Assembly: GCA_033064195.1 (NCBI GenBank)
Contig: JARBJD010000040.1
Location: 186,001-250,000 of the forward strand
Direction of reading: 5' to 3'
From: Blattamonas nauphoetae
Taxonomy: Eukaryota > Preaxostyla > Oxymonadida
Length of the DNA: 64,000 nt
Below the pieces are notes generated by a model that saw only the letters and a list, made by a program, of their open reading frames with translations, did no database searches and had not been told where the DNA came from. The position numbers were made by a program, and so were the translations under genes. How positions within the stretch are numbered: the first letter of the stretch is position 1; every line of letters starts with the position of its first letter. Positions 1 to 10,700 of the stretch are shown piece after piece.

Positions 1-1
1 A

Positions 2-103
2 CACCGAGGGTTGCGAGGGGAGAGGCAGAGGACCGTCACGAAGAGGGCAAAGACATCTTCCGACCCTTTCGAATCGGCGTCGGAAGTGTCGGCTGATGAG
101 TGA
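2..103 (+). CDS. 3' end of an unidentified gene (partial)
   Basis: One frame is open from the window edge to a TGA at 101-103 and gives an acidic C-terminus ending in SADE. The two other plus frames also stop nearby, so the choice rests only on the more protein-like composition. No function can be given. Confidence 0.2.
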   Translation, partial: HRGLRGERQRTVTKRAKTSSDPFESASEVSADE

Positions 104-470
104 GTGAGATCCAGAATGAGGAGGGAGAGGGGCTGACAGGTTCTGATATCCCATCCCACCTCATCATCGCGATCAATCATCAAGAGAGAACCTCTTGAGA
201 GAACAATCACGCAAATACAAACTCTCACCAATCATCACCATCCATCCATTCATCGCTCACTGCATTTCACAAACGAACAGTGCGTGAAGGTCGCGAAGGA
301 GGATGAGAGTGCGGCGGCCATCAAGTGAGACTTGCGAGAGAGAATCCCAATCGTTCGGGCAAACGAAACCATGAGGTGATGCCAGAGCCGACAAAAATCA
401 TACACAACCAGTGTCCGTCGTCCAAAAGAAGTCAGAAACAGTTCGAAAAGGTCGCTGGTTTTGTCTGTTT
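104..470. other. intergenic stretch
   Basis: No convincing gene is seen. Short open frames exist on both strands but have no start context and no recognisable domain. The stretch probably holds the two 3' untranslated regions of the flanking convergent genes. Confidence 0.4.
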
Positions 471-1544
471 CTATTTCTGTTGTGGAACGTTCATGCCCAG
501 CAGGTTGTTCCATTCGATCGAGTAGGAAACAACAAAGTTTCCTGTTTTTCCGTATTCGTCGTTTCGGAGCTTTGGCTCAATCGCATCTTCGAAGCCCTCC
601 ATTCTCAACATTCGAAGCACTTTGTTCCATCGCTGTCGTTCTTCTCCGCCTTGCTCATCCCATCTCTCCTGGGCATCGACCATTGAAAACAGAAAAGACC
701 AGATGGACATCTCATTGTCGAAGAATGAGAGACAACTTGGGATCGTGAGAACGACAGGCAGATGAAGAACATAATCCATGGTATGTTGATTGTATGGACA
801 GATTGTGAGTTGTTTGGCGAGTATGTCAAGAAAATTCTCGGATAGGTCATAAGTGACGATCGAAAAGCGGTTCGCGCACAAATGGCAAATATATGGTTCA
901 GAAGGCTCGAGAACTTGCGTTAAAACTGTCTCGTGAACAGCTTGTTGTTCATCGCCATCTTCAATTCCGAGTTTTGCGAGACCAGTCGGAGTTGCGAGCC
1001 AGAGAAAGCTGGGAATGATGATCAAGAGAAGAACGGAGATATCTTGAGCTTTGGCGAATGAAGGAGATATGGAATTGAGAGTAGTGATGAGTTGAGGAAT
1101 CAGATCAGCTTTGACGAGGGTAAGGAGGATTTTAGTTGAACCCCAATCCATTACAGTTTTGAGCATCTTCATTGCTGCTGTTGTGATAATCTGACGAGTT
1201 GAAGAAAGGAGAACCACAAGGGACTGTACGAAGTTTGTCAATGGATCACCAGAGTTCGATGCAAATTTGTTGAGAAAAGCATCTGTTGATGATCGAGTTC
1301 TTGGTGACACATATTTCAGAAATTTCGCGGCTTTAACCTCCAGAGTGACATCAAGAGCAGGCCGCAACTTCAAAGTGGCAACGAGAGACCAAAATACAAC
1401 TCCCCATTCGTGTTCAGAGTCTCGTGTTTCTTCATCCCAATTCAGGAACGGTGAACAATCCATTGAAAATGGCAACGGAGTGGAGGACAAATCAGAGAGT
1501 GCAGTATTTGAGGTGGCATCTGTGGTATTGATTAACGGGTTCAT
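471..1544 (-). CDS. alpha-solenoid family protein (oxymonad expanded family)
   Basis: The protein has 357 residues from the ATG at 1544. A second in-frame ATG at 1463 starts the more conserved part (MDCSPFLNWDEE) and may be the true start. After a Ser/Thr-rich leader it is built from amphipathic helices typical of ARM/HEAT-like solenoids (WSLVATLKL, NFVQSLVVLLSS, TTAAMKMLKTVMDW, ILLTLVKADLIPQLITTL). The C-terminal block includes the pairs CHLC and CPYNQ, and IWSFLFSM. I associate this pattern with a large lineage-specific family in Blattamonas from memory of such proteins, not from a search. No catalytic motif or signal peptide is visible, so a cytosolic scaffold role is inference. It is transcribed divergently from the ubiquitin ligase gene. 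Confidence 0.75.
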   Translation of the reverse strand: MNPLINTTDATSNTALSDLSSTPLPFSMDCSPFLNWDEETRDSEHEWGVVFWSLVATLKLRPALDVTLEVKAAKFLKYVSPRTRSSTDAFLNKFASNSGDPLTNFVQSLVVLLSSTRQIITTAAMKMLKTVMDWGSTKILLTLVKADLIPQLITTLNSISPSFAKAQDISVLLLIIIPSFLWLATPTGLAKLGIEDGDEQQAVHETVLTQVLEPSEPYICHLCANRFSIVTYDLSENFLDILAKQLTICPYNQHTMDYVLHLPVVLTIPSCLSFFDNEMSIWSFLFSMVDAQERWDEQGGEERQRWNKVLRMLRMEGFEDAIEPKLRNDEYGKTGNFVVSYSIEWNNLLGMNVPQQK

Positions 1545-1886
1545 TCTCTTGGATTCTGGGTTCAATCACTCGTTATGGGTCAGAAAACCATGGTGAGAAA
1601 CAAATCGATGGAGATGAGATGACCTTCCAGAAGAAACATCAAACAAAGTCACAAAGAATGAAACGATCCATGGATGAAGTTGACGCTTGCAAACGAGACG
1701 ACGAGATAGAGGGAGTCACAAAGTTGATGAACGACGAATGAACGAAAGCGACAGTGAATGGCTTGGAATGCATGACCTGTCTCTCGAGGGGATGACAGTG
1801 TCAGCACTTTTTCGTTGATTTCAGCGCAATGGATAAACCAAGGATCCCACCCAAAACAATTTTCTCTCCATTCAATCAACTTTCTC
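1545..1886. other. divergent intergenic region
   Basis: About 340 bases separate two divergently transcribed genes, so both promoters should lie here. I see no clear TATA box, initiator motif or repeat. Confidence 0.4.
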
Positions 1887-3311
1887 ATGTCCGCTCAGGA
1901 GATCAAAGTTACTGATCCACTCCTTCTGTATTGCTTTCCAGAACCGATTAACACCAATGTTGATACTGATAAAACCCGTCTGGAGAAAGAACTCGACGAT
2001 CTTGAAACAGTCTTTCCTGGAGTGGACCGACAATTCTGCCAGGATTATCTCTCCAATCCCAACAACCCGCAAACGATTTCAGAATTGACACGCCTTTTGG
2101 CGGAGAAGGAAGGAAACTACCCTCGCAGCAACAAATATCAGTCTTTACGAAACAACCAAGACTGTCCACCACAGCATGACCGGGTGACACCACTCTACCG
2201 GGAGAACACGGAGTTTGTGGCGATGATGTACCACCGATCTCTGCCCGCAATCGAGATGACGAAGATTCTCCAAGCTCACGAGTATCAACTTTATCAAACG
2301 CTTATGTTTCTCTGGACGAAGGTAAAGATGGAAAAACCTTATTATGCGAATGTTGATGGGGAAATGGTTCTGAAACTGGAGAAGTCGCGAGACCCAGCGC
2401 CTCCTCCACTTTCGTTCGACCAGACATTCCTGGAAGATGTGGAATACTGCAAGCGAAAACGCGAAGAAATGCTGACCGAGCAGCGGAAACGAATCCACCG
2501 AGCAAGCGAGCTGTATGAGATGGAACAGAACGGAATTGAGCTTCCCACCTGCGAAATCTGCTACGACCCTTATTTGGAATCAGAGCTGTTCACGTGTGCC
2601 GAAAATCACAGAGTCTGCTTCAATTGCATCTCGTTTGAGCTTTCCACGCGAGCCTCGAAGCCAGTGGTGAACCTGACGTGTGTTGCCGATGCAAACTGCT
2701 CGCACACGTACTCCCGCGAGCTGATCGAAGAGCACCTGTCCGCAGCCGACTCGCAGATGCTGTTGGAGAAGTACGAGCGGCAGAACGCGCGGGGGCAGGA
2801 ACCGGCTGGTCTGTCGGAGTGTCCGTTCTGCGACTACCGCGGGGAGACGAAGAAGGGCAGCTTTTTGTTCATCTGCAAAGGCCCCACGTGCTCCCGCGTG
2901 ACGTGCACGTTGTGCGGCGGGCTGTATCATCCGACGACAGACTGTGCGGGGATGCGTGCTGGGAACAAGCTGGTGTCGCTGATGAAGGCAGTGACACTCG
3001 CAATGGACACTGCTCGCATCCGAAACTGTCCTTCCTGCCGAGTTCCGATTGACAAGCAGGATGGATGCAATGCGGTTGTTTGTGGTTCGTGCAAGAACGG
3101 GATGTGCTATCACTGTGGAGCGTCGACTGGAAGACAGGATCCACATGGTCACTTCACAAAAAACGGGCCATGTCCGCTGTGGTATACCAACAACGAACTC
3201 GAAGGACAGAAACGGGCCAAAGCAGCGGGATTGGCGGCGGAACAGAAATGGCGTTTGGACAATCCAGAGTTTGCTGCCATTGAGTTTGATAATCCGGCGA
3301 ATGCTCTTTAA
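1887..3311 (+). CDS. RBR E3 ubiquitin ligase, RNF216/TRIAD3-like, with N-terminal RWD-like region
   Basis: The preferred start is the ATG at 1887 (MSAQEIK, 474 residues). An upstream in-frame ATG at 1815 would add 24 unconserved residues. Residues about 20-90 look like an RWD/UBA-type helical region (DDLETVFPG, FCQDYL). RING1 starts near residue 222 (CEICYDPYLES, then C-x-FNC), followed by an IBR (CPFCDY, CTLCGGLYH) and RING2 near residue 380 (CPSCRVPIDKQDGC). In RBR ligases the Cys of the DGC motif forms the thioester with ubiquitin, and here it is present. The tail after RING2 (H-GHFTKNGPCPLW) resembles the C-terminal extension of RNF216/TRIAD3. The enzyme should accept ubiquitin from an E2 and pass it to a substrate lysine in the cytosol. 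The substrate is unknown. Confidence 0.9.
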   Translation: MSAQEIKVTDPLLLYCFPEPINTNVDTDKTRLEKELDDLETVFPGVDRQFCQDYLSNPNNPQTISELTRLLAEKEGNYPRSNKYQSLRNNQDCPPQHDRVTPLYRENTEFVAMMYHRSLPAIEMTKILQAHEYQLYQTLMFLWTKVKMEKPYYANVDGEMVLKLEKSRDPAPPPLSFDQTFLEDVEYCKRKREEMLTEQRKRIHRASELYEMEQNGIELPTCEICYDPYLESELFTCAENHRVCFNCISFELSTRASKPVVNLTCVADANCSHTYSRELIEEHLSAADSQMLLEKYERQNARGQEPAGLSECPFCDYRGETKKGSFLFICKGPTCSRVTCTLCGGLYHPTTDCAGMRAGNKLVSLMKAVTLAMDTARIRNCPSCRVPIDKQDGCNAVVCGSCKNGMCYHCGASTGRQDPHGHFTKNGPCPLWYTNNELEGQKRAKAAGLAAEQKWRLDNPEFAAIEFDNPANAL

Positions 3312-3564
3312 CTCTTGCACACACTTATTTGTTTCACAGTTGTCTTGTTTTGAATCACTCATCTCGTGCTCTTGCTGGTTTTGAAAACAAACGAGAATGG
3401 AGGAAGCTGATCCCACTGCTTATCGCTCTGACAGCAATCGCAGGTTTCACATTCACCATCACTCAGTCACTTGCTCGTGTTGCCACTCTCTCAACCATCA
3501 TCTTCACAATGAAGATTGAGACAAATCAGCGTCAAGAAGAGATGAAAGAGAAGTTGAAATGTGG

Positions 3565-6500
3565 TTAAAATGAGCCGTGATCCCCAGAGGTTCCAGACGT
3601 CGATTGATCTGAATTCGTCGGAGCAGGCTGGGTGTCAGCACCAGGCCGAGCTGGATGTTGTGCATGGTCTGCGACGAACGGAACGAACTCAGCACCCCTA
3701 CGCCCAACGATGGGAGGAACATTGACACCAGCGATAGGTGGAAGGAATGGGCCCCGGGTTGGAACATTGACCGCATATCTATTCATGATAGCTGGTGGAA
3801 AAGGAAACATTCCAACAAGCGGATCGAATAACACTGCAATGTTTGGATTGAGGGTATTCGCTCCTGCCCAGGGATTCTGAAAGGCCATCGAGAGTGTGCC
3901 AGTTGTGATATCGCTTCTGTCTTCAATTCCTTCCTCGCACAGAGCGAGCACGATCTGTCTCAATTGTGGGTTCGATCGATTCTCACTCAGCTCAAACATG
4001 TTGCGGAATTTTGAGTGAAGATTCAACGATGACGGGATTGCGTCCAGACGAACAACAGCGATGGAGAGGACGGCGAGAAGAGAGGAGAGAGGAGGTGTGG
4101 AGAGAGTGGATGGTGTTCCTGTGTGGAAGAGAGAAAGAACGAGAGAGAGGAACACGTTCACCAGTTGCGAATTTTTGTCGAACATATGGTTATTCGTTCT
4201 GTCTGTTGATGAAGGCACAACAATTTTGAGAATCTGAGTGAAGAAGGGAGCGAGTGGAAGGAATGAGGATTGGGAGAGATCGTCTGGGTTGGTTGGAATG
4301 ACAATGGCATGGAGGGCCACGAGAAGCTGTTGGGGTGTTGTGGATCTGCCCTGTGAATCAAAACGAACGGCAATAGAATGATCAGATGTCAGTGGTTCTG
4401 AAGAGCTCGCTTGTGTCTCCCGCACCATGAGACAGACAGTCTCTGCTGTTCGTGTAGCGATGGTAGAAATCAGAGTCTCGTCCAATCCTCGAAGATGGGA
4501 AAGCGAGATTGTGGGGCCGGTTAGAAGGGGTCTGTTAGTGAAGCCAGGAGATGGCTGAGATTCAAATCGAAGATGAAGCATCTGAAGTGAGTCCAGATGG
4601 GCTGAGAGAAGGATGGACGAGACGATTGACGGGAGCGGTTGTTGGGTGACGGATGACTCGTGAATGGCTCTGAAAGGAGCAGTGACTGTGGAGATCGAGA
4701 AGGATGTTGGCGTGTTTCGTGTTCGCTCTTCGATCTGCTGAAGAGCAAGCAGGATGGAGCGAAGAAGATAGAGATCAGTTGTCACGACGAGCGAGACAAG
4801 AGAGTCGACGAACGGTGTTGGATCGAACGACTCATCTTTCAGCAGTGCTCCCAACACTTTCACACAGGAAGTGACAATCTGCGACGTCATCTCATCATCC
4901 CCCACAGCACATCCCTCCTCCACTCCTTCCCGACGACAAGCAGCCATCGCGCGAAGAGTATTCAAGACAAATTCAGTCAGCACTCGCTTTCGGTCGATGT
5001 TGAACACAATCGTTTCTTGAGATGGACGAACGAGTTTTCTAATTGTGTTGGCAATGTGGAACATGGCGGCGGCGACCAACGGGAGGTTGGGAAGACGACC
5101 AGCGAACACGATAACGCGGTCGAATGCATCTGCATTCTGACTGAGATGGAGATCGAATGTAGCGAGATTCGAGTCGAGATGGTAATCGACGCGTGATGTG
5201 GATGGGACTGTGGGAACAGATAACAGAAACAGCGCTTGAGCATCGTTCTCCACTTTGTTCAATTCATCCGTAAAGACAGGATCATCTCTCGAAACAACAG
5301 CCAGCTGCGTCAGAAGCTTCCATCTTTCCTCTCCCACAGCTGTTTTCAGTTTCTCGACGATGGACATTGCGAATGGTGATCGATTGGCGGGTGTGAGTTT
5401 GATAGAACGAGTTTCCGGATTGATGCCAAACAAGGACCTTGCCACCATTCTCAAGATCTGGAGGAGAGTGATGGGAGTGTGATAAGAGTTCACTGTCGCC
5501 ATCTCCACCAAGCATTCCAAAACTCGCTCGAAAGATCCGTGGACGGAATGTTGGATTGACTTGTAAAAGTAGCAGAAGCAAGACAGAAATTTTGTCTGTG
5601 ATTCTGGTCCAAGAAATGGGAAGATGTGGAGAAAAGTAATGTCTCTTCCCTCTTCGTCTGGGTGACTCACGTGCTGACTTGTGTGAGTCAGTCGTGGAAT
5701 CGAGTAGGCGAGGTTGATTTCGAGATCGGCCAGCTTCATCAGGGCAGGAAGTGCTGATGGTATGCTGGTGTCGTTCCACACGGTTGTCATTTGAGATGAT
5801 TGGTACAGTTCGGGAGAGAAGAAGGGGAACAAGTGTGGGAATGTCGTTGTTGAGTGAAGGGCGTTCACAAGACAACAAGTGAAATGAAGTCCAAGCATTT
5901 TGGAGAAGTAAATGTACGAGCGAGACGCCAACACAACGCAACGACCTGCTTCAGCACAAATCGACCGACATGGACCTTTCGTGTGATTCTCTCCCAACAC
6001 ATGAGCACGTTGGGGAGAGAATGCCTCACTCACAGGGAATGTCGATGGAGTGGCGTAGAGGAGTGCTTCGGTGTGCGGTGTGAACAAACCGAACTGGTTT
6101 GAGAAGACAGACACAGCAACAGACGACAGGTCGTCGTCGATGCTCGCAGCTAAGAGAACGAGGAGATTGAGGAGAGGGGACGGGAGCGAGTTGAATTGTT
6201 TGGTGTCTCGAGTCAGATCCGTCTTCATTTCTGCAATTTTCTGAAGCAGTACAACAAAATTCTGTGTCGTTCTCCCAAAGTCCAGACAGCGTGGCTCAGA
6301 TGGATCATCTGACATCACTTGAACAATCCACACTGCAGCCGAAACTGCGATGTCCAAAACAGATTTAGTGTGGTTCTCAACGAGGCTGTTGAAGAAAGCT
6401 GGATTGGTTCCGGCCAAACGGAAGATGGAGCTGGCAGGGTCGGTGAACGAGCGAGGGGAGAGGATGTTGTGGAGAGGGAATGTTGGGTCGAAGAGAGGAT

Positions 6501-7715
6501 CGCTGAGTTTTGTGAAGAGAGGAGAGGAAGACTGGCTGAGTGTGGAGATGAGGTTGAGGTGTCGATCGTTACGGAAGAGAGTTTTGGAGAGAGAAGGGGA
6601 GATCGCGATTCTTTCCAGAAACGAGTCGATGCGGTCGGGATGGGCTGAGGATGCGAAAGAAAGAGTGAGCAAAGACTAAAACAGAACACATTTCAAAAAT
6701 GTCGCCACATGTTGGAGGCATTGAGAAAGAAGATTCTTGGGACCGTCTCGATCATCATGTCTGTCGGGATTGTTCTCCGTTGAAAGCAAATCGATGAAGG
6801 CTGTGATCCTCTCCACCGAATCCTGAAAAGAATGGGAAAGCAAAAAAATACGAACAGTTTGATTCTGAGAGATCTCGACAATCTTTCGAAAAAGATTAAG
6901 ATCGTAGTCCGCCCAGGGACGTTCAATTTGATCACGCGAGATTGCTTCAGAAAAGGCGTGGAAATTGGTGATGATAGTTTCATACACCACATCACCAATT
7001 CCAAGAATGGAATATGCCATCATTTCAACGCACATAATATCCATAAACGTTGAAAAAGAGGATCGAACAGTTGGGTGGTCGTTTTCGAGATATGGAAGAG
7101 GGTTGCAGAGAAAATGGCGGAAAAGAGATGAAAAATCTTCTGAGAGAGATGGAATCGAGACCAGGGGGCACATTACAGAAAGACGGGCAAGTTGGACGAG
7201 ATGACGAGGTTCCGTGGGTTCGAGCTGGATCTGTCTGAGAATCGAATGGGATAGCCCAGATGTGTGGAAAAGAGTGATCACGTCTTCATCGGATGACACT
7301 GAAGCAATCAAGGACGGAGAAACAGACCGATTGTGGCGAGCGAAGAAATATCAATGTCCTGGAGGTGAAGAGAGCATGGATCGGCGATTATTGGAAAAAG
7401 AGAAGAGCGAACCTGAGTATCGCGTTGAGATAATGCAGTCCCAAACCGATGAAGGAGATTATTGCGTTCACCATCACTGATGTGGTTCAAGCATTCTGAC
7501 GAGAGCAGAAATGTGAAAGAATGCAAGAAAAAGACACTCCGTAGAAGAAAAATGAGAGATTGTTGATAAGAGAGAGGATCAAGCTCGTTCGGGTCCGAAA
7601 ACGAAGCGAGAAGATCGTCGAATCGTTTGACTGGATTGTTCTCCGCTGCTGTGACAGCTAAGCGATCCAAATTGATCTTTTCAGAAGGCCGAAAGGAAGA
7701 ATTGGTTGCATTCAT
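3565..7715 (-). CDS. large alpha-solenoid protein, spliced, about 1362 residues
   Basis: Three open frames lie end to end on the minus strand. The first begins at the ATG at 7715 (MNATNSSFRPSEK); a longer in-frame start at 7787 would overlap the divergent receptor gene. Removing GT-AG introns at 7327-7299 (29 nt, donor GTCTGT, acceptor TTCAG) and 6708-6676 (33 nt, acceptor TTTTAG) gives one continuous frame of 4089 nt. The product is helical throughout, with no transmembrane segment, and has a Pro-rich low-complexity tail. It looks like an ARM/HEAT-type scaffold. No enzyme motif is visible. A further 33-nt in-frame candidate intron (6855-6823, donor GTTCGT, acceptor TTTTCAG) cannot be decided from sequence. 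Alternatives are two separate genes, or a real indel near 7310 and a real stop at 6676-6678. Confidence 0.65.
6676..6708 (-). other. candidate 33-nt spliceosomal intron
   Basis: On the minus strand it begins GTGGCG and ends TCTGTTTTAG. The TAG of the acceptor is the in-frame stop separating the second and third open blocks, so splicing would remove it without changing frame. Confidence 0.5.
7299..7327 (-). other. candidate 29-nt spliceosomal intron
   Basis: On the minus strand it begins GTCTGTTTC and ends TTGCTTCAG. Its removal joins SLATI to VSSDEDV and corrects a frame mismatch. Size, donor and pyrimidine-rich acceptor match other introns in this window. Confidence 0.6.
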
Positions 7716-7774
7716 TTGTTCAGACGAATAATTATGACAGACAAGAAAGATCTCAACCTTAATTTGGTTCTTCG

Positions 7775-10700
7775 ATGTTCTCCTCAATCTTCGTGTTCTT
7801 TTTCGTCATCCACCACACGTCCTCTTTTCCCTCACATCCCTCCCTTGACCACTCTCTCGATCTCTCAGCATACATCCACGATATCTCTCATCAGTGGCTC
7901 CCAACCACGGCACTCTCCTCATCTCACATTGCTCTCCCGTCTAAATCATTTCATGCACACAACTTCCCTGTTCATTCTCGAAAGATGCACGTGTCTGGAC
8001 AGAGATCAGAACTTGTTCACTCCAGCATTGACAGAGTCAACCTCCAGAAGAATGGGCGTTCCGATATGTCCGATTCCTCTTTTCGGCAACTCGAAGGTCT
8101 TTCTTCCATTCTGGACGTATTTAACAGCTCGTTGTCATTGCAGAATCTTCACGTTGACTCTGGAATAGGACTTACGTGCGTCGCCTTCATCAGCTGTTCC
8201 ACTCTCGAAATTACGAATGGTCATGTCGTGTCATCACCTCTGACATCCCCATTTGTGGTCACTCAATCAACCATCGAATCGGACACAACCATCACGCTCG
8301 TCAGCTGTGTCCACACATCGAACACTCTCGATTGGTCTCTTCTTCCTCTTGTAGGAATGTCCGCTCAGCATTTTCCGTTCCATTCAAGTCACAACAAAAA
8401 TCTGCTGGATCAGCGAGCCACCGGAATATCGTCCCTTGTGGTGAGTGGAACAGGGTTGTCGTTCAACTCGACCCAGTTTCCTCTCGGAACTGGGCCATTA
8501 TTCGACTTCAGCGTACTCTCTCCAATCAGTCTTGCCAATGTACTTCATTGTTCAGTCGTTCTTGACTCATCTGCTATTCTGAATACCAGCAGCATCCCGC
8601 CTCGTTCTTCCTTCGTCCCGCTCTGCCCGCACCTTTCACAACGCCTCATCGGGTGCTCCCTCAAACACACTCCCAACCATCTGACCGGAACAAGTGGGAT
8701 ACGACTGGATGTGGCAAGCGAGATCCTCATGTCCAACTCGTCATTTTCCGACTCTATCACCACTCCAGACGACGATCGAGACCCAGAATCAAATGTGGAC
8801 ATTGTGGTTCCTGAAACCCCGACAGGTTTGCCAGCAGTGGAGTATCGTTCAGGAGATAGAGTAACCCAACTTTATCTGAAAGCATCAACGACTGCCACAC
8901 AGCTCTGGGTTGATGGCTGTGATTTCTATGACATCACAGTGACGGCGAGCTCTGGTGGAGCACTCCGTGTTTTTGATCCGAGCATCCCTGTGTACATCAA
9001 ACACTCCTCCTTCACAAACTGCCATTCCACGACGTCGACTGGTTCAGGAGGTGTTTATGTTGGTATTCAAAGCGCCAATTCCCTCGCTCAAAAAATAACC
9101 TTCTTTCAATATCAAAACACGTATGCAGGAAACACAGCGTACAAAGGCCCAGGGCACTGCTACAGCCAGTGGTTCAACGTAATTGTCGCTGAGTGCACAT
9201 TCACAGGGTCCAACACCAACAAAGAACAACCGAATCAACCATCAGGTGTATCGTTCAACCGAGCAGGCGACATTATCGTGCAGAACTGCACTTTTGGACA
9301 AAATTCTGGGAAATCGGTAGGGGGACTTTCGCTTCAGATGAGCTCGGACCCAACCCACATTATTCTATCCAACCTCCTCTTTTTCGAGAATAAATACATC
9401 GGAACAACCTTGAAACAATCCATCACCGACCTCGTCATCCAAGGCACGGCGTACACTTACGAAGCCACCGATGTGTACTCAACTTCGGCAAGTCCACGAT
9501 GTGGCAGTGACAATGCTCTCAAAGTCATTCATGATGTCGTCGCTCCGGCTATTCTGGAAGTGAAATTCAATGAGGTGATAAACTCTGAACAAAACGGGTA
9601 TTGCATTGAAATGGAGTTCCTTGGAAGGTTCCCCAACACAAACAGGAAATATGACATCGTTTACAAAGGCACTGTCTCTGGAATATTGTATACTTTGACG
9701 GGAGTCACATTCGACTCAACAAAAAGCACAAAGCACACATTCAATTTTATGAATCCATCTGACCCTGATGGAATTTCGTCGCGGTTGTCTTATCGATTGT
9801 TTGACGTGAAGAAGAGTGAAACCCAATCAACAAGCAATGATTTCGACATCGGAACAGGAACTGAACCTGACTGGCTGTTCTGGTACTTCGATACTTACAG
9901 TCCGAACGCGAACAACCTCAATGGATGGACGATGCTCACTCCTTATTCTGCGACACTGACAGATGTCACCTTGGAGCTGGATGCCATGGACGAGAAAATC
10001 GCAGTTTTGAACCTGACAGTGGACAGGATCGTGAACGGCGACTTCACACTTCTCGTGTTCGACACGTTGGACGAATCTAAAACTCCAATCAATTTGGGAA
10101 CAGTTGAATACACTGTTTCCTCCACCCCATCCACCAAATCGTTGAATGTCGGTATTTCTGTGTCAGGATCTCTCCTTCAATATGGCCATACGTACCAAGT
10201 CATATCTCTTGCCAGCCCAACCTTTATCATCAAACCCTCATTTCGCCAATTCACAACACAATCTCTTCTCCAATCGGCGTCGTGTGAGTTCGACAGAATC
10301 AACACAGATTCACTCACCCTGACTGTTTATGGTGTGAAGTTTCCACCAACAGAAGCATTCACTCTGACAATCGTTGAAGTTGATGAGAGCAATGGGAAGA
10401 TTGACATCCCGTTCGACTTGCCCGATACATTTGCAGCTGCAGAGACAGGCGAAACAGCACTATCATCGCACGCACTCCCCACTCAAACACATCCCTCTCC
10501 TCTCCAACATGGAAAGAAATACGAAATCACACATTTTGCTGTCGGGACAGTCCAGCACGGAGTTCAAGAGCGAGTCTTCTTCACAGTGAAGACTCCACCA
10601 GCACTCGAATCTCTGTCGTTTTCGTTCGCGACGACTGCACAGACCACATTTAAGATGAAAGTGGAAGGAACTAACCTGCCGGTTGGAGAGCGATTTTTGT

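Noticed and set aside
4660-5196. 178-codon plus-strand frame within the large solenoid gene
   Set aside because: Antisense shadow of a well-supported long minus-strand frame.
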